From Nephrocerus scutellatus (Eukaryota > Arthropoda > Insecta > Diptera > Pipunculidae), in NCBI GenBank assembly GCA_947095585.1, contig OX352765.1, positions 23,590,254-23,654,253 on the forward strand: 64,000 nt of DNA, read 5' to 3'. This document shows positions 24,614 through 36,310 of the stretch, in pieces (position 1 is the first letter of the stretch; each line of letters begins with the position of its first letter). The translations under genes were made by a program, and so were the position numbers. The notes beneath the pieces were generated by a model, which was not told where the DNA came from, did no database searches, and saw only the letters and a program-made list of their open reading frames with translations.

Positions 24614-24917
24614 ACTGTAATCCTTTATGCAGTTTAGACAAACAGTTTATGCTTAAGGTACACTAAAGCATTTTGAATTTTAAAATTTTTAAAGCTTTAA
24701 TAATACGTCTTGTGAGTAGTACACACAGTCCGCGAAGAATATCAGAATTAAGATGAAGAAGAATGAAGAATTTTTTACACCATTCCGAACACATTCCCAG
24801 TGTCTTTTCAAAGTTTTGCCTACTTTGATGATAACTTGGCAGTCACTATCAGAGGTTAACTACCTCCACCAATGAAGAGCAAGGCTATAATGAAGATGGG
24901 GAATAAGTTTCGTCCTT

Positions 24918-25665
24918 TAGTTCTTCAGTTCTTCAGTACTTCAATTGTTTAGTTCATCAGTTCTTGAGTTCTTGAGTTCTTGAGTTCTTATGTTCTTGAG
25001 TTCTTCAGTTCTTCAGTTCTTCAGTTCTTGAGTTCTTGAGTTCTTGAGTTCTTGAGTTCTTGAGTTCTTGAGTTCTTGAGTTCTTGAGTTCTTGAGTTCT
25101 TGAGTTCTTGAGTTCTTGAGTTCTTGAGTTCTTGAGTTCTTGAGTTCTTGAGTTCTTGAGTTCTTGAGTTCTTGAGTTCTTGAGTTCTTAAGTTCTTGAG
25201 TTCTTCAGTTCTTCAGTTCTTCAGTTCTTCAGTTCTTCAGTTCTTCAGTTCTTCAGTTCTTCAGTTCTTCAGTTCTTCAGCTCTTGAGTTCTTCAGTTCA
25301 GTTCTTCAGTTCTTGAGTTCTTCAGTTCTTCAGTTGTTCAGTTCTTCAGTTTTTCAGTTGTTCAGTTCTTCTTCAGTTGTTCAGTTGTTCAGTTGTTCAG
25401 TTCTTCTTCAGTTGTTCAGTTCTTCAGTTCTTCAGTTCTTCAGCTCTTGATTTCTTCAGTTCTTCAGTTCTTCAATTCTTTAGATCTTCTGTTCTTCTTC
25501 AGTTGTTCAGTTCTTCAGTTGTTCAGTTCTTCAGTTCTTCAGTTGTTCAGTTCTTCAATTCTTTAGATCTTCAGTTCTTCAGTTCTTCTTCAGTTGTTCA
25601 GTTGTTCAGTTCTTCAGTTCTTCAGTTGTTCAGTTCTTCAGTTCTTCAGTTGTTCAGTTCTTCAT
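24918..25665 (+). repeat. 8-bp minisatellite (TTCTTGAG / TTCTTCAG)n
   Basis: This is an array of about 750 bases. A nearly pure TTCTTGAG block spans about 25026-25200. TTCTTCAG copies flank it on both sides, with TTGTTCAG variants increasing to the right. The variants are in blocks rather than mixed, so expansion was local. The + strand open frames (SSSVLQFF-type) are repeat artefacts. Confidence 0.95.
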
Positions 25666-27549
25666 CTAAATTATTTGTAAATATCTTCACCATGATGGTA
25701 ATGATCATCAATGTAGAGTAGTGTACAGGTGTACACTCTGGAGCGAAGCAGTTAAATTGACTGCACTTGCTCAATATTGAGTAATGTCTTTATGCGAACA
25801 AACTGTACCCTCAGTTGATGGTCAATATGCGTAAGAATGCATCCGGCAACAAATGCTGCTCTCAGCTCGCTGGAATTCTGCGGACACAAGCTATTTCCAT
25901 CGAAGCGGTAATAACCATCGGCGCACAGAGATCCACCAAATGCTGCAGCAGATGGTGCAATTATAAAAAACAGTCGGCTGCTCAACTAAAAAAATTGTTG
26001 GGGAGGGAAGGGAAGGGAAGAGGAATTGCAGCATCAAAACAACAACAAAAAAAGAATCGCATGCCGTGCTTTTTAATTCGAATAATTGTTTTGCTCGTGG
26101 TACTTACTATTGCCTTGTTTGCGCCTGATACACACTTTACCCCAACTAACGATGGAGTTTCCAAGTGCATTATTCATCAAACAAAAAAAAATCGTTGTTA
26201 CCATTATGAAATACCTGTGGGCCAATTATCCCAAGAAACTATTCGACTGAGTGTGGAATTTGAATTTTCAATGAATGATTGAATGGATGGTGGGCAACGG
26301 TCGGTGCTCGAACAAACTGCCACCTCCCAAACAGCCACCTTCACAAACACAAATTGCTGTGTAATTTCTTCATTTGTTCAGCTTGTTTGTTGTTGTTGTT
26401 GGTTTGTTTACAACACAATAACGCGATTGACTTCTAAGACTTCTTTGCGGCCAGTTGGAATCGCCCCAACCATACTCGCATCCACTTGGAGTTTAATGTT
26501 AAAGTTCATTGCTTCACAATGGGTTCCAATTTCCAATTGTAGTCCAATTGTTGTATAGCGGTACCTCATCTACCCAATAAGTTATTCGATCCTAATCCTA
26601 TAATACCCGGGGTGCATCGGCACTAACTCTTTATGGAGATTATTGACCAACACCCATATTAGACTTTTGTACTTTGGCTTCAGCTTCTTTGCCCTTTCTC
26701 TGCCCTCTCTCTCCCTTGGAAGGTTGTTGTAAAGCGGAACAATTAAATGCACATATCGTTTAGGACTAATGGCAACAACAAATGCGATAAATAATGTTCC
26801 TCATATGTGTGTGGAGTGGGTTCTTCTTTGCAACTGTGCGATGCATCATATAATAGAGTGCGGTATACGCGATGCACAAAAGGGTTAATTGGAATTTTAT
26901 GCAAATTATTTCACATTAAAATTAATTACGAGTACTGAGAGTGGCGACTGTTTCGATTTAAGGCGCTGTGATGCACTACATACGCACACAAAACACAAAA
27001 TGTTGTGTACGATGTTCAGCTGGAGTTAATGTCTTGTAAAAACGGGCGATTAGCAACACCTCTCACGAAAAGGACAGGTTCGCCGGACTAATAAATGACG
27101 TGAAGCGTCAAGAATGCGCTTATAACAAAAAAATGTGAAGCGTTTTTCGTGCATGAGTACATGAGTGTCATTTATTAGCGTGATGTCGCAGGCGTTGTAC
27201 CTACTCGTAAATCGTTGGTTAATAGAAGTTATGCCAGAATAGACAGAGCAGCTCCGGTTGGTTTTGACATTCGAAATTTCTTCTTGATCCCAAGTACCTA
27301 ATAACTTCATTCTCTGATAATCAAACATCAGAAATATTTTATTGCAATGGCTACGAGGGTGAATTAAAAAGTTCGCGGCCTGTCTCTTAATTCTACATTG
27401 GTATTTGAACCGATTTTTTTTACCAAACATTCCCAGAGTGACTCTGCAAAGTATAATTCATTTAGTTCGGATTACACATATGCTAAGCAATTAAAAAAAA
27501 AACTTGCTGTGATTAAGTACCAGTCTAAGTCGCCCGTTAAACAAAATAA

Positions 27550-28800
27550 ACTGGTCGCTATATTGGATTATTTAATTTAATGCCAAAAGCAGAAGCTAAG
27601 ACACCATTTAATGGAGGAGTTCAGTAAGAAATACTTACATGTAACTTCTATCTACCTGGAAGTGTTTCCAGAAACAATTACTATTTCGGCGATACACTGT
27701 GCCCCGCGTAGAGCAGTACCTACATTCAATTCTTCAACACACTTGGAAAGATATTTTTGGCAGTAGGCGACTAAAACGCAAAACATACTTACTGGGGATC
27801 AAGACTCATCAGCCAAAAGGGTAATAAGCTGTGGAACCTAGTATTTACGTCAGGATTAGATTCCTTCTCTTCTGGTAATCCAACATACTGGCCTGCAGAT
27901 CCAAAAAATTGCAGGCCTCGTGGAGTTCGGCATTACAAGGAAGCTAAATCGAAATAAATTCATTGCCTGACAATTCCCCGGTCATAATTACGTGGAGATA
28001 GACCACTGCTCCATTAAATTCTTCAGCAAATCTAACAAACAAAAATACAAACTGTCTTAAATGCAGGAAATATAGAGGCTCACATATTCACCTCTAATAT
28101 ATTTCCCCAAAAGTCCAGCACAGAAATTGAGACAGCAGTCCAAATCTTCAATCAAGTCGTAACCCAAGCCGCATTTAGCGCAATAGCTCCTAGCAAAAGA
28201 AACCTTGTTCATGATAAAAAGTCTTCCGACATTGGCGAGCTACTTTAGAAAAAAAATACGTTAACCATACGTCAAACGTTCTCCATAACGCTTTAAAATT
28301 TAAAAATAAATTGCACTTACTATGAAGTGCCACTAACAGCTCGTTTCCTGATGGCTTTTAAGAAAGGGTCACTTCAGCGAAAGGAAAAGAAGTGTTAGCC
28401 AATCAATTCCGCGAAGTCTTTTCACAAATCCTGAAACTCTCCCCAAAATTCATGATATCCCGTTGCAAGCTCCTTTTAAAATAAAAAGAGCTTACTCCCA
28501 AAATTATGAAGGAACTACCAAAAGTAGCCGTAACTCAGTTACTACACATATTAAACGCCTCACTACGCCTAAAAAATATTTTCCAAACTTCTGGATGCAA
28601 TCCGATATATCGTTATCGCTAAACCGGGAAAAAATGCTACTAAAGTAAGCTCATAAAGACCAATCAGCCTCCTAACTGCTGCCTCACTTCGAAAATACGC
28701 TCTTCTTATCCACTTAGGGTTGCTATTTCGGTTGAATGAACAAGTGCTTTCATTCTTCGCCATAAAAAAATCAAATTTGTAAGGTGAGAAGATCTTGCAG
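27550..28800 (+). mobile_element. Jockey-like LINE remnant (endonuclease to early RT)
   Basis: Broken + strand frames spell the endonuclease of a jockey-type element. YLEVFPETITISAIHCAPRR lies near 27650. QPKGNKLWNLVFTSGLDSFS and NPTYWPADPK lie near 27810-27910. ITRKLNRNKFIADNSPV (near 27940, after a frame change) follows. Farther right are LTPKIMKELPKVAVTQLL and ILNASLRLKN (near 28490-28570), then the KPISLL-like start of RT, now PNCCL after frameshifts. Many stops are present. The element is cut off by the mariner-like remnant on the other strand. Confidence 0.7.
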
Positions 28801-29062
28801 GCCAGTGAACTGGTCCATTTCTTCCTATCCACCGATTACCGTACTCTTCATCTAGCCAATTCTTAAGCTCTCGACCATAGTGGGCTGGAGCACCATCATG
28901 TTGGAAATATGATTAAACTAGTTGAATCAGTGGAATGTACTCCAATAGTTCTGGTAAAAACTGCAGATAGTTTGTTGAATTCAGCCTGGGTGGTAGTTTG
29001 AAGGGGCCGGTTAACTTATTTCCAACTACAGGCATAAAGGACTAAAGCAACAAGAGGTTTGT
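28800..29062 (-). mobile_element. Mariner/IS630-like transposase fragment, third catalytic Asp lost
   Basis: The - strand reads MPVVGNKLTGPFKLPPRLN, then YLQFLPELLEYIP, a stop, and YFQHDGAPAHYGRELKNWLD. It continues with RWIGRNGPVHWPARSSHLTN and LWRRMKALVH. The FQHDGAPAH motif with its Asp is intact. The later motif normally reads WPARSPDLTPLDFFLWG, and here the Asp, 37 residues after the first, is His (SSHLT), followed by a frameshift. It is a different family from the element at 15345-15990. Confidence 0.75.
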
Positions 29063-30199
29063 TAGATTATGTTCCAACTTTATTTTCTCTCTCTATAAAA
29101 ATTGTAAATCACATCTTTGTTTAAACCATGACTAACATTATTGTATGTTTTTATTACCAATGATTTGATAACTTATTGTAATAATCTACGATTGATTCAT
29201 TAAACAACTATATATGTATAAAAAAATAAAAATAAATATTTCTCAATTTATATTTTAACGTTTGAGAATCACTGCAAGTGTTGCTGCCATTGTGTTTTGT
29301 GTTAACTAATAGTTCAATTGAGATTAGAGTGCAACAAGCAATTTAACAATGAAAACTATTTTTAAACTTTACTTCTGTAATTGACAAATTGCCGTTTTCA
29401 ACAAAAGAACACACGAACAACGATTCGACTCACCTTCAATTTCAGTGCAAAAATGATGCAGTAGCAAAGGATCACTTCAATTAAAACTGCATTAAAAGTT
29501 CCTCTCACACAATGCACCTTCACTTGAATTGCTGTTCGCCCACACACACTTTGCATTAAAACTTCCCTTAGCAGAATATTTTTGTAATTTCATTGCATTT
29601 AGGTAAAAAAAGTGAGCAAATAATAATAACAGTGGATGTGCCCAATTATTAAGAAAAGCGTCGAAGAGTACTTGGCGCCGGTACAATAACAAATAAGGAA
29701 TTATATGACGATTATTTGCTCGGGGAAATTCTTCGTGCATCGTTTGCAGCAATGCAGTGAGTCAGTCACAAGGAGGAATTACGCCTTGTGCGAATATTAA
29801 GTGGGGAACTTATGCAAAACTATAAACGAACAAAACACGAGGAATAAACGATCCCTCTTGGCAATATGGCAAACACTTTACCGTAAAGTGGATTCTCGAA
29901 TATTAAACAAAACACTGAGTGGATACAGCAAAAGCGAGAGAGTGAGAGAGAGTTAAAAGTTTCGTCGGGCATGTGTTGACTGCTGGCTGTTGGTGGAATG
30001 CATTGATAAAACTACTTGGAATACAGTCGCCGCCTTAAATAGTGTTCCATTAATAATTAAAAAAGTTTTTCTAATTTCCTTTTTCCATTTCATATTTTCT
30101 GCAATACAGTATACCTACAGTAAGATGTACTAGTTTTGCTTTGTTCAACTAAAATCGAGTAATCCTGATTACAAAAGAAAAGGATGAGCTTACTTTAGC

Positions 30200-30845
30200 T
30201 CTTGTTAGGCATTATATTGATAATCCTGCTTATCAGTTTAATTACAAAAATTCCAATTTCCAACTACTTTCCTACTTTAAAAAAAAACTCAATCTCTTTC
30301 AATACCTACAGCATTTTTCAATTGAAACACGCATCAAAAGGGATAGTAACAAAATCCCAAAAACACCAAAGTCATATTAATACAAAATCCCATTTTCATT
30401 TTTATTTCAGGATTTATTTTTTGTTTGCGATTTTATACCAATTTTGGAATTTTGTAAATTGGAATTTTTTATATTGGGTTCGTAAATTACGATTATTTAC
30501 ATTGTGATTTTGGTTTTGTGATTTAATATTTTAGATTTTGTATTTGGTATAACGTACTGCACTGCTAGACAAAATGCCTCAAGTAAGCATAGTTCGGTTC
30601 AAAACACCCTTCAGGAACAAAAAATATTTTTTTGTAAATATTTGTATGAGAGCTCCCAGACTCCAAGGCCCGAGGAGACCCAAATTTTAATAGAAAGTGT
30701 TGTCATTGGAGATACACATGTGTGCAAAGTTTGAATAAAATCGGGCTTTAGGAAGTAGGGTCAAAATTGATTACAAAATACTACCAGCCAGCCAGCCAGC
30801 TATCCACAGGCAAGCGAAGTTAATATAGAGAATTTAAAAACTCAA
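30200..30845. repeat. Composite dispersed repeat: TGGGATT array plus terminal block
   Basis: At about 30340 the sequence GGGATAGTAACAAAATCCC matches the long unit of the 3228-4535 block. TGGGATTTT-like words follow to about 30550. From 30640 to 30845 lies a block with GAGAGCTCCCAGA, GGAGATACACATGTGTGCAA, AGTTTGAATAAAATCGGGCT and four CCAG units. The reverse complement of this block occurs at 36000-36140, and related DNA occurs at 59900-60165. This marks the end of one repeat family. Confidence 0.7.
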
Positions 30846-33823
30846 AAAGCTGTGCACTTTGCTTCTAGTTTTTATCGCTGGGTGTTTTAAATCTTACCAT
30901 CAAAGCGTTCATAATATGCAATGCAATAATAGAGCATAACAATAATTAAACATGCAGCTTAAGTGGGGATTTATGCTAATAGTAAACACTCCGCAACACC
31001 AGTTATAGCATGTGTGTGTGTGTTAACTGTTTTGTATTCCCACATACAAATCCGCATATTGCACCTCTCCTCTATGTCTGAGTAGAAGTGATTTTTCTTC
31101 TCCAGCGTTTTTTTGTTTGTGTTTTTCGTCCTGTATTTCTCTGTGTGCCAACATATAACACAGGATATCCTCACACGTATACCCAACTATACACACTCCC
31201 CACAATTCACACTTTTTCACTCCTCGAAGCGAGCACCTACTGGTATTGTCGTAGCCCGTGCTGTACTGTATAGCCGCAAGGACGAGCATATCACTCGTCT
31301 TATATATATCCTTTCTTGTTTACATTTTGGATCAAAGGGATTATTTCACGCGCTTATACTCTTTTTGCTCCGTCTCTCTCCCCTTTATGATTATCTCCTG
31401 TTTTTGCACAGTTACGATTATATGGCTACCACTTTGTTATGTTTTCGTTGTCGCGATTCCGTGGGTTTTATCCTGTCGTGTTTACTGTCTCTGTTGCAAC
31501 AATTTTGAATCCTTAATTGTTGAATGCAACAATGAATATAAAAAAAGGGAAAAGATAAAAGAAATAACCTTTAAACAACAACAACTGGTGTTAACATTTA
31601 GAGTGCAACGATATTGATTGTTACTTAAAGGGTGTTGGCGGGGTTGTTTTTGTAAAAAGTGTCCAAACATCCGGCAATATACCGGCAATATAAGAATCAG
31701 ACACTTTTCGTATCATTTAACAAAAGTCTTTCAATATTGCATTAGGTTATTTGACAATTTTGTGGAGACCGAGTTCTTGGTTATTTAAGATTCGACTTCA
31801 TTAACGAACAAAAAGGAGCAGGTGATTCATGAAAATCAACGTATTGTGACAGGAATAGATTTTGCAAGAACTTGGCTTTAATGTGTTGCTGTTTTTTTTA
31901 AGTGAAAAGGTCCACAACACATTCCAAATAGAAATATACACGAAAGGACAGGTTGCGGAAGAAAACATCAATTTTTTATGTATATGGTTTTTCAATTGGG
32001 ACGCTCCATTTTTCCAGTAGTGCTTAACATCTTTTCGTGCAGATATCTAATGTTTGTTTCAACTATTTAACTTCTTCCTATATGCCATTTAAGTGCAGAA
32101 AATTGTACTGATTAACAACGCTTGCAAGCCCTCCAAATGTGTAATCAAAATTTGCGTTCGATTTCGACACCGTTACGTGCGCTAATCGTTCTCAGCGATG
32201 AGGCACCTTTCTGGTCCAACGACCGTGTACTTACAGCCCTAATTCAACAATATCTGTTATTCTGGTTCTTCTACTCATTAACATGTCTTGACAACAACAA
32301 CAAAACGGTGACGCCTGAACTTCTAACGAAACAAAAGCTTCTCCCACTTAACGCTGGTCTTTCTCTTTTCTGTTGATTCTGATAACAAATTGTCACTATG
32401 TCGCAAATAATTTGACAACAATTTAGACATTTATACTACAACCAGCAATCCGCACATGCGCATTTGTACCAGAGGAGGCATATAAATTCCGGCCAACGCA
32501 CTAGAACAACATGTTCGGTAATTATTGTCCTTATATGTTAATGGCTGAAATCTTACACCTTATAGCGCGCGAAAGTGGGAAAAATTACGCGGCCCAAATG
32601 TTCCCACGATTTGGAGGCGCACAATCCCCCCTACTGCTCCGCACTGATCGCAGCTTTTCACATACGCAATTTATGACTGTTCGGCCATTACAATTTTATT
32701 ATCCAAATAAGCAAATAATATATTCCAGCCAACATATTTTTACGAACCATTTGCGCCAGATATACCTTGCGAATGTTTTTCCTTAATTTATTGTTTTGTC
32801 ATCAGAGAGCATCAGCATCAGCCAACATCATGTTGGTTGGTTAGTATAGTTGTTATCCTAATTTAACATTTTGTTCGAAATGTTGTATTTTGTCTTTTCA
32901 ATTTGGTTTGTGTTGTTGTTGGATGGTTTAAGCGTATATTTTGACAAAACAACAATTACAATAAATAATAGTAGCGAGCAGCTAGCAGAGCATCAGTTCT
33001 TTTTCGTCGTCTGCTGAATTGAATTTATTTCCAGCAATTACCATTTTAAATTGACTATCGCGGTTTCCCACAGAATTACACACTGACACAACACAAGCAA
33101 GTATCGTAGCGCACAAGTGCTATGTGGAGGACCTTGTCGAAATCGTCAAATTTCAATACGTCAACAAACCAATACGCCCAAATCATGTCGACATTACGAA
33201 ATGAATCAATTTTATTAGGATTGAATTGCGATTTGAATTTCCATTTAAGATACATCCATGTCAGTCGGATGTCACCCGCTCCGCTGTAGCCAAGAGTGAT
33301 GTACAGCGAAGACGACATTTCGATTTGATTAAAGTTAAACGTTTTGCCGATAACGCGTGATCCGATCTGACGATGATAAGCGAAGCTGAACGGACGTTTG
33401 TTCATCTCATCTCATCTCATCGGTATCTATAACATGAATTTAAGTCCAAAGAAAGAAGAAGTGAAGGGATGGGAAGGAGGAACACCTAAATTGAAATTTA
33501 AATTTTGATTTTTTCCATAAAACAATAACTTACACCGCAGAAAAGTTGTCGGATTAAATTAATATTTATATCGTTGTGTACTGAGACAAGTGATATTGGT
33601 TGGTGCGCCCACAAAGCCGGCCACATAGAATGGAATAAAATTAAAAATTGATTTTTGTATTTTTAATTCAGACAAAGCTTCGCATCCGCATCTGCAGCTA
33701 TACGCCTGCACCAGACACCGTATGCCACACCACCATAAACATATCACTTAACTGCATAATTAATGCTGTTATAACAAAAAATTTAAATTTCTAATTTTCT
33801 ATTCTTCTCTTTCTCGATTCCAG

Positions 33824-33942
33824 AGCAATCCCTACGCCCTGAAAGAAAGCGGACCGGCATCCGATATGAGTGCGTGGACCTCAGCTGGACTACAACCGAC
33901 AACAGGATACTATCCGTACGATCCGACATTAGCTGCTTATGG
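33824..33942 (+). CDS. caup: Iroquois-class homeobox gene, middle exon (partial CDS)
   Basis: This exon has 119 bases: 39 codons and two bases of the next. The acceptor is GATTCCAG before 33824, and the donor is GTAAGT at 33943. It encodes SNPYALKESG, SDMSAWTSAGLQPTTGYY and PYDPTLAAYG, the segment that joins the conserved N-terminal block to the homeodomain in fly Iroquois proteins. It enters in phase 0, matching the end of the exon at 11720. Its last bases GG are completed to Gly by the T at 60981. If the following intron is retained, the frame stops at once, because GGG is followed by TAA, which overlaps the donor. Its flanks carry the same dispersed repeat in opposite orientation (30640-30845 and 36000-36140). 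Confidence 0.9.
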
Positions 33943-34859
33943 GTAAGTCTTTTCCATTTGATGACTTGATGCCAAACAACAACAACAAATCATAGAAGTG
34001 TCGATATCACAAACGACCTAACGACTGACCTTACCGCAGTTTATCTTCCACATATCGCGCACAATAAAGATTCCAGTAATAGACCCATTTACAATATGGC
34101 AATAACTTAGTAGGTAGAAGATATCCTGAATGCGCTGTATCACCATCTCTGGCGTTCTCGTGGCGCTTTGCTTCGATATCGGAATCCATAAATCACAGCG
34201 ATTAAAAGGATAATTATTATTGTCGACGACTTCCATAAAAATACGAGTATCTTTTTCTTAATAAAATTGTTGTTGTTTACCTTTTTATTTTTTATTTATG
34301 TATTTTTCTATCGTTCGAGTAATAACTCATCATAGCGTGAGTTATTTTTTATCGCTTTGCGTCCTTCCTTATGACCGATTATTATTGAGATAGATCATGG
34401 TGTACCCATGGACGCAGTTCGAATGTTCAAACGGTTCTGAAATGTTGGTGTCGACATCTTAAGTTTAAGTGCGATAATTCCTCAATTAAATGGTGTTGAC
34501 GATTTAAACTTCTTCGCATCATGGCTTTGGAGAAGGTTGCTATCTCCACATAGCTGCCACAAATATGTAATTTTTTCAAGGAATAAAGATTTCCATATAC
34601 GAGTAGGATATTTATTAATTTTGAAATTCAATCTTTAATGACAATTTATGATGGCAGTAGCGAAGACTCCATATAACCCTATTCGCACCGGGTTACCTTT
34701 CAGTTTTCAAATAATTTCTTCAATGCAAAATTATACTTTTGTTAGAATAATAAAATAAAATTTTGTGTGCCAAAGATTTCAAGTATTCTAGAAATTTTTT
34801 GTGATTTTAAGAACTTTTTGAAATCGAGTTATCTTTGTCAGATTTTCAACACTCGCCGC

Positions 34860-35797
34860 TAATGAAATCTAACCTTTGAAAAACTAATAACAAAACAGAT
34901 CACATCCTATATTGGTGTTCACAACTTTTTGTCTCCACTACAATATGGCTTCCGGCATAGCATAGAAACCCGTTTGACGATTATCATATTACTATCTCAG
35001 CTTTTTGAATTTCTCTAAGCCCTTTGACCCTACAAATCATGATATTCTTTGTAATAAAATGAGATATATCTTTGGTTTTGGAGATAACTCTGTTAAGCTC
35101 TTAAAAGACTACCTCTCAAATAGGTATCAGAGAGTACTCGCTGGAGATTCTCACTCGTCGTATTGCTATGTTGTGTCCGGTGTGCCACAAGGTTTCGAGG
35201 TTTATAGGCCTTATAGATGATCGTGTTTGTCATTTAAATGAAGATTTGGCAGCCATTACTGGATGGTCTTCTTGTTTTGGCTTAAAATTGAATCCTATGA
35301 AGTCGCAAATTGTTGCAATTTCATATGAAAATAACGATGTTTCCAACTTTCCCCATATTTACCTTGCCGACTCCCGGCTAAGCTAACTGTGTTACCAGTA
35401 GCCTGGGGATAAAAATAAATGTTGATCCTGTTCCTGTTTAAACCCTATTGAGTTTATCGTTGGTGGCACATATTGTATATTGCGCAAATTGTGGCTAACC
35501 CGCGACCATTGGGGAAACTAGACGCAAGCTGGTGAAATCTTTAATTTTACCTAATATTCTCTTTGTAGATGTTATTTGTAGCAAACTTGACTCCCACTTT
35601 TTGTGGACTGTAATGACGCAGTTCGATTCTCTTGGAATATCAATCTTATTATAGCGAAATATAACTTTCTTAACTTCTCAAGGTACATCCTCGTTCATGT
35701 CACACGAGTGTGGAATTCTTTGCTTCCTTATCTGAAATTAATACTAAACACATTGCGCTTCAAAAAGACTATCTACGATCATTACAATTTGCAATAA
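34860..35797 (+). mobile_element. LINE (jockey-like) reverse-transcriptase remnant with deleted active site
   Basis: The + strand reads LQYGFRHSIETRLT, then FLNFSKPFDPTNHDILCNKM, YLSNRYQRVLAGD and SGVPQG. Next come GLIDDRVCHLNEDLAAITGW and FGLKLNPMKSQIVAISYEN, with TRRKLVKSLILPNI farther right. The C-terminal tail RVWNSLLPYLKLI...YNLQ ends in a stop at about 35797. In the family the first catalytic motif is (L/F)DFSKAFD, and here the Asp is Asn. The DNA between GVPQG and GLIDD, which should hold the YADD active site, is deleted. The element is therefore inactive. Confidence 0.8.
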
Positions 35798-35999
35798 TCG
35801 CCCATGAACTAATCAAACTATATACTCCTTCCCTTACTTTCGTTTACTTTACTTTATTTTGTTTTCACTCTATCCATATTATCTACTTTGTCCTTCAGAC
35901 AATTCTTGCTTTAGTATTTATACACAAATTAGTAGTTTGTCATGCTTACATCAACCACAGCTTATACTTAATATTTTAAATTCACTATATTAATTTCGC

Positions 36000-36310
36000 G
36001 TGCCCGTGGCTGGCTGGCTGGCTTGCGGACTGGCACACCAAATTTTGTGATAAATTTTTAACCCACTTCGTAAAGCCCGATTTTATTTTAACTTTGCACA
36101 CTTATGTACTTCCCATGACAATAATTTCCAATTAAAAATTTGGAGCCCCCCTGAAATCGTTTTCGGTGGGCTCCTGTACAAAAAATTTACAAAATTTATC
36201 CGATTTTCTTCAAATTTTTAACACTCGTGTATCCCCGATAGCCAAAACTTTGTATGGGCCCGTGGGTGCCCAAAAAAATTTATACAAAAAGTGTTGTTTC
36301 ATCCGATTTT
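36000..36310 (-). repeat. Composite dispersed repeat, inverted copy of 30640-30845
   Basis: GTGGCTGGCTGGCTGGC near 36005, then AAAGCCCGATTTTATTTTAA and TTTGCACAC to about 36100, is the reverse complement of the block at 30715-30810. The unit with GTATCCCCGATAGCC at 36227 is a further diverged copy of the same module. It begins right after the LINE tail. Confidence 0.7.

Larger units (their letters stand above)
11721..33823 (+). other. Intron of about 22.1 kb between Iroquois exons
   Basis: It is bounded by a GTGAGT donor and a TTCTCGATTCCAG acceptor. It is filled with transposon remnants and tandem repeats, which are listed separately. The unlisted parts (12070-13940, 17520-18040, 19070-20500, 21486-24230, 25670-27550, 29060-30200, 30850-33820) contain only short overlapping open frames and microsatellites. 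One stretch on the - strand, 33076-33405, is an ATG-initiated frame of 109 codons and is discussed as a finding. An intron this long in a patterning gene commonly carries enhancers, but none can be named here. Confidence 0.85.

Noticed and set aside
24918..25665. CRISPR-like array
   Set aside because: Units are contiguous 8-mers without spacers, in an animal genome.
25815..26282. 155-codon + strand frame with a hydrophobic segment
   Set aside because: Composition changes abruptly along it, with a GGGAAGGGAA run and polyQ/K stretch; no homology recognised.
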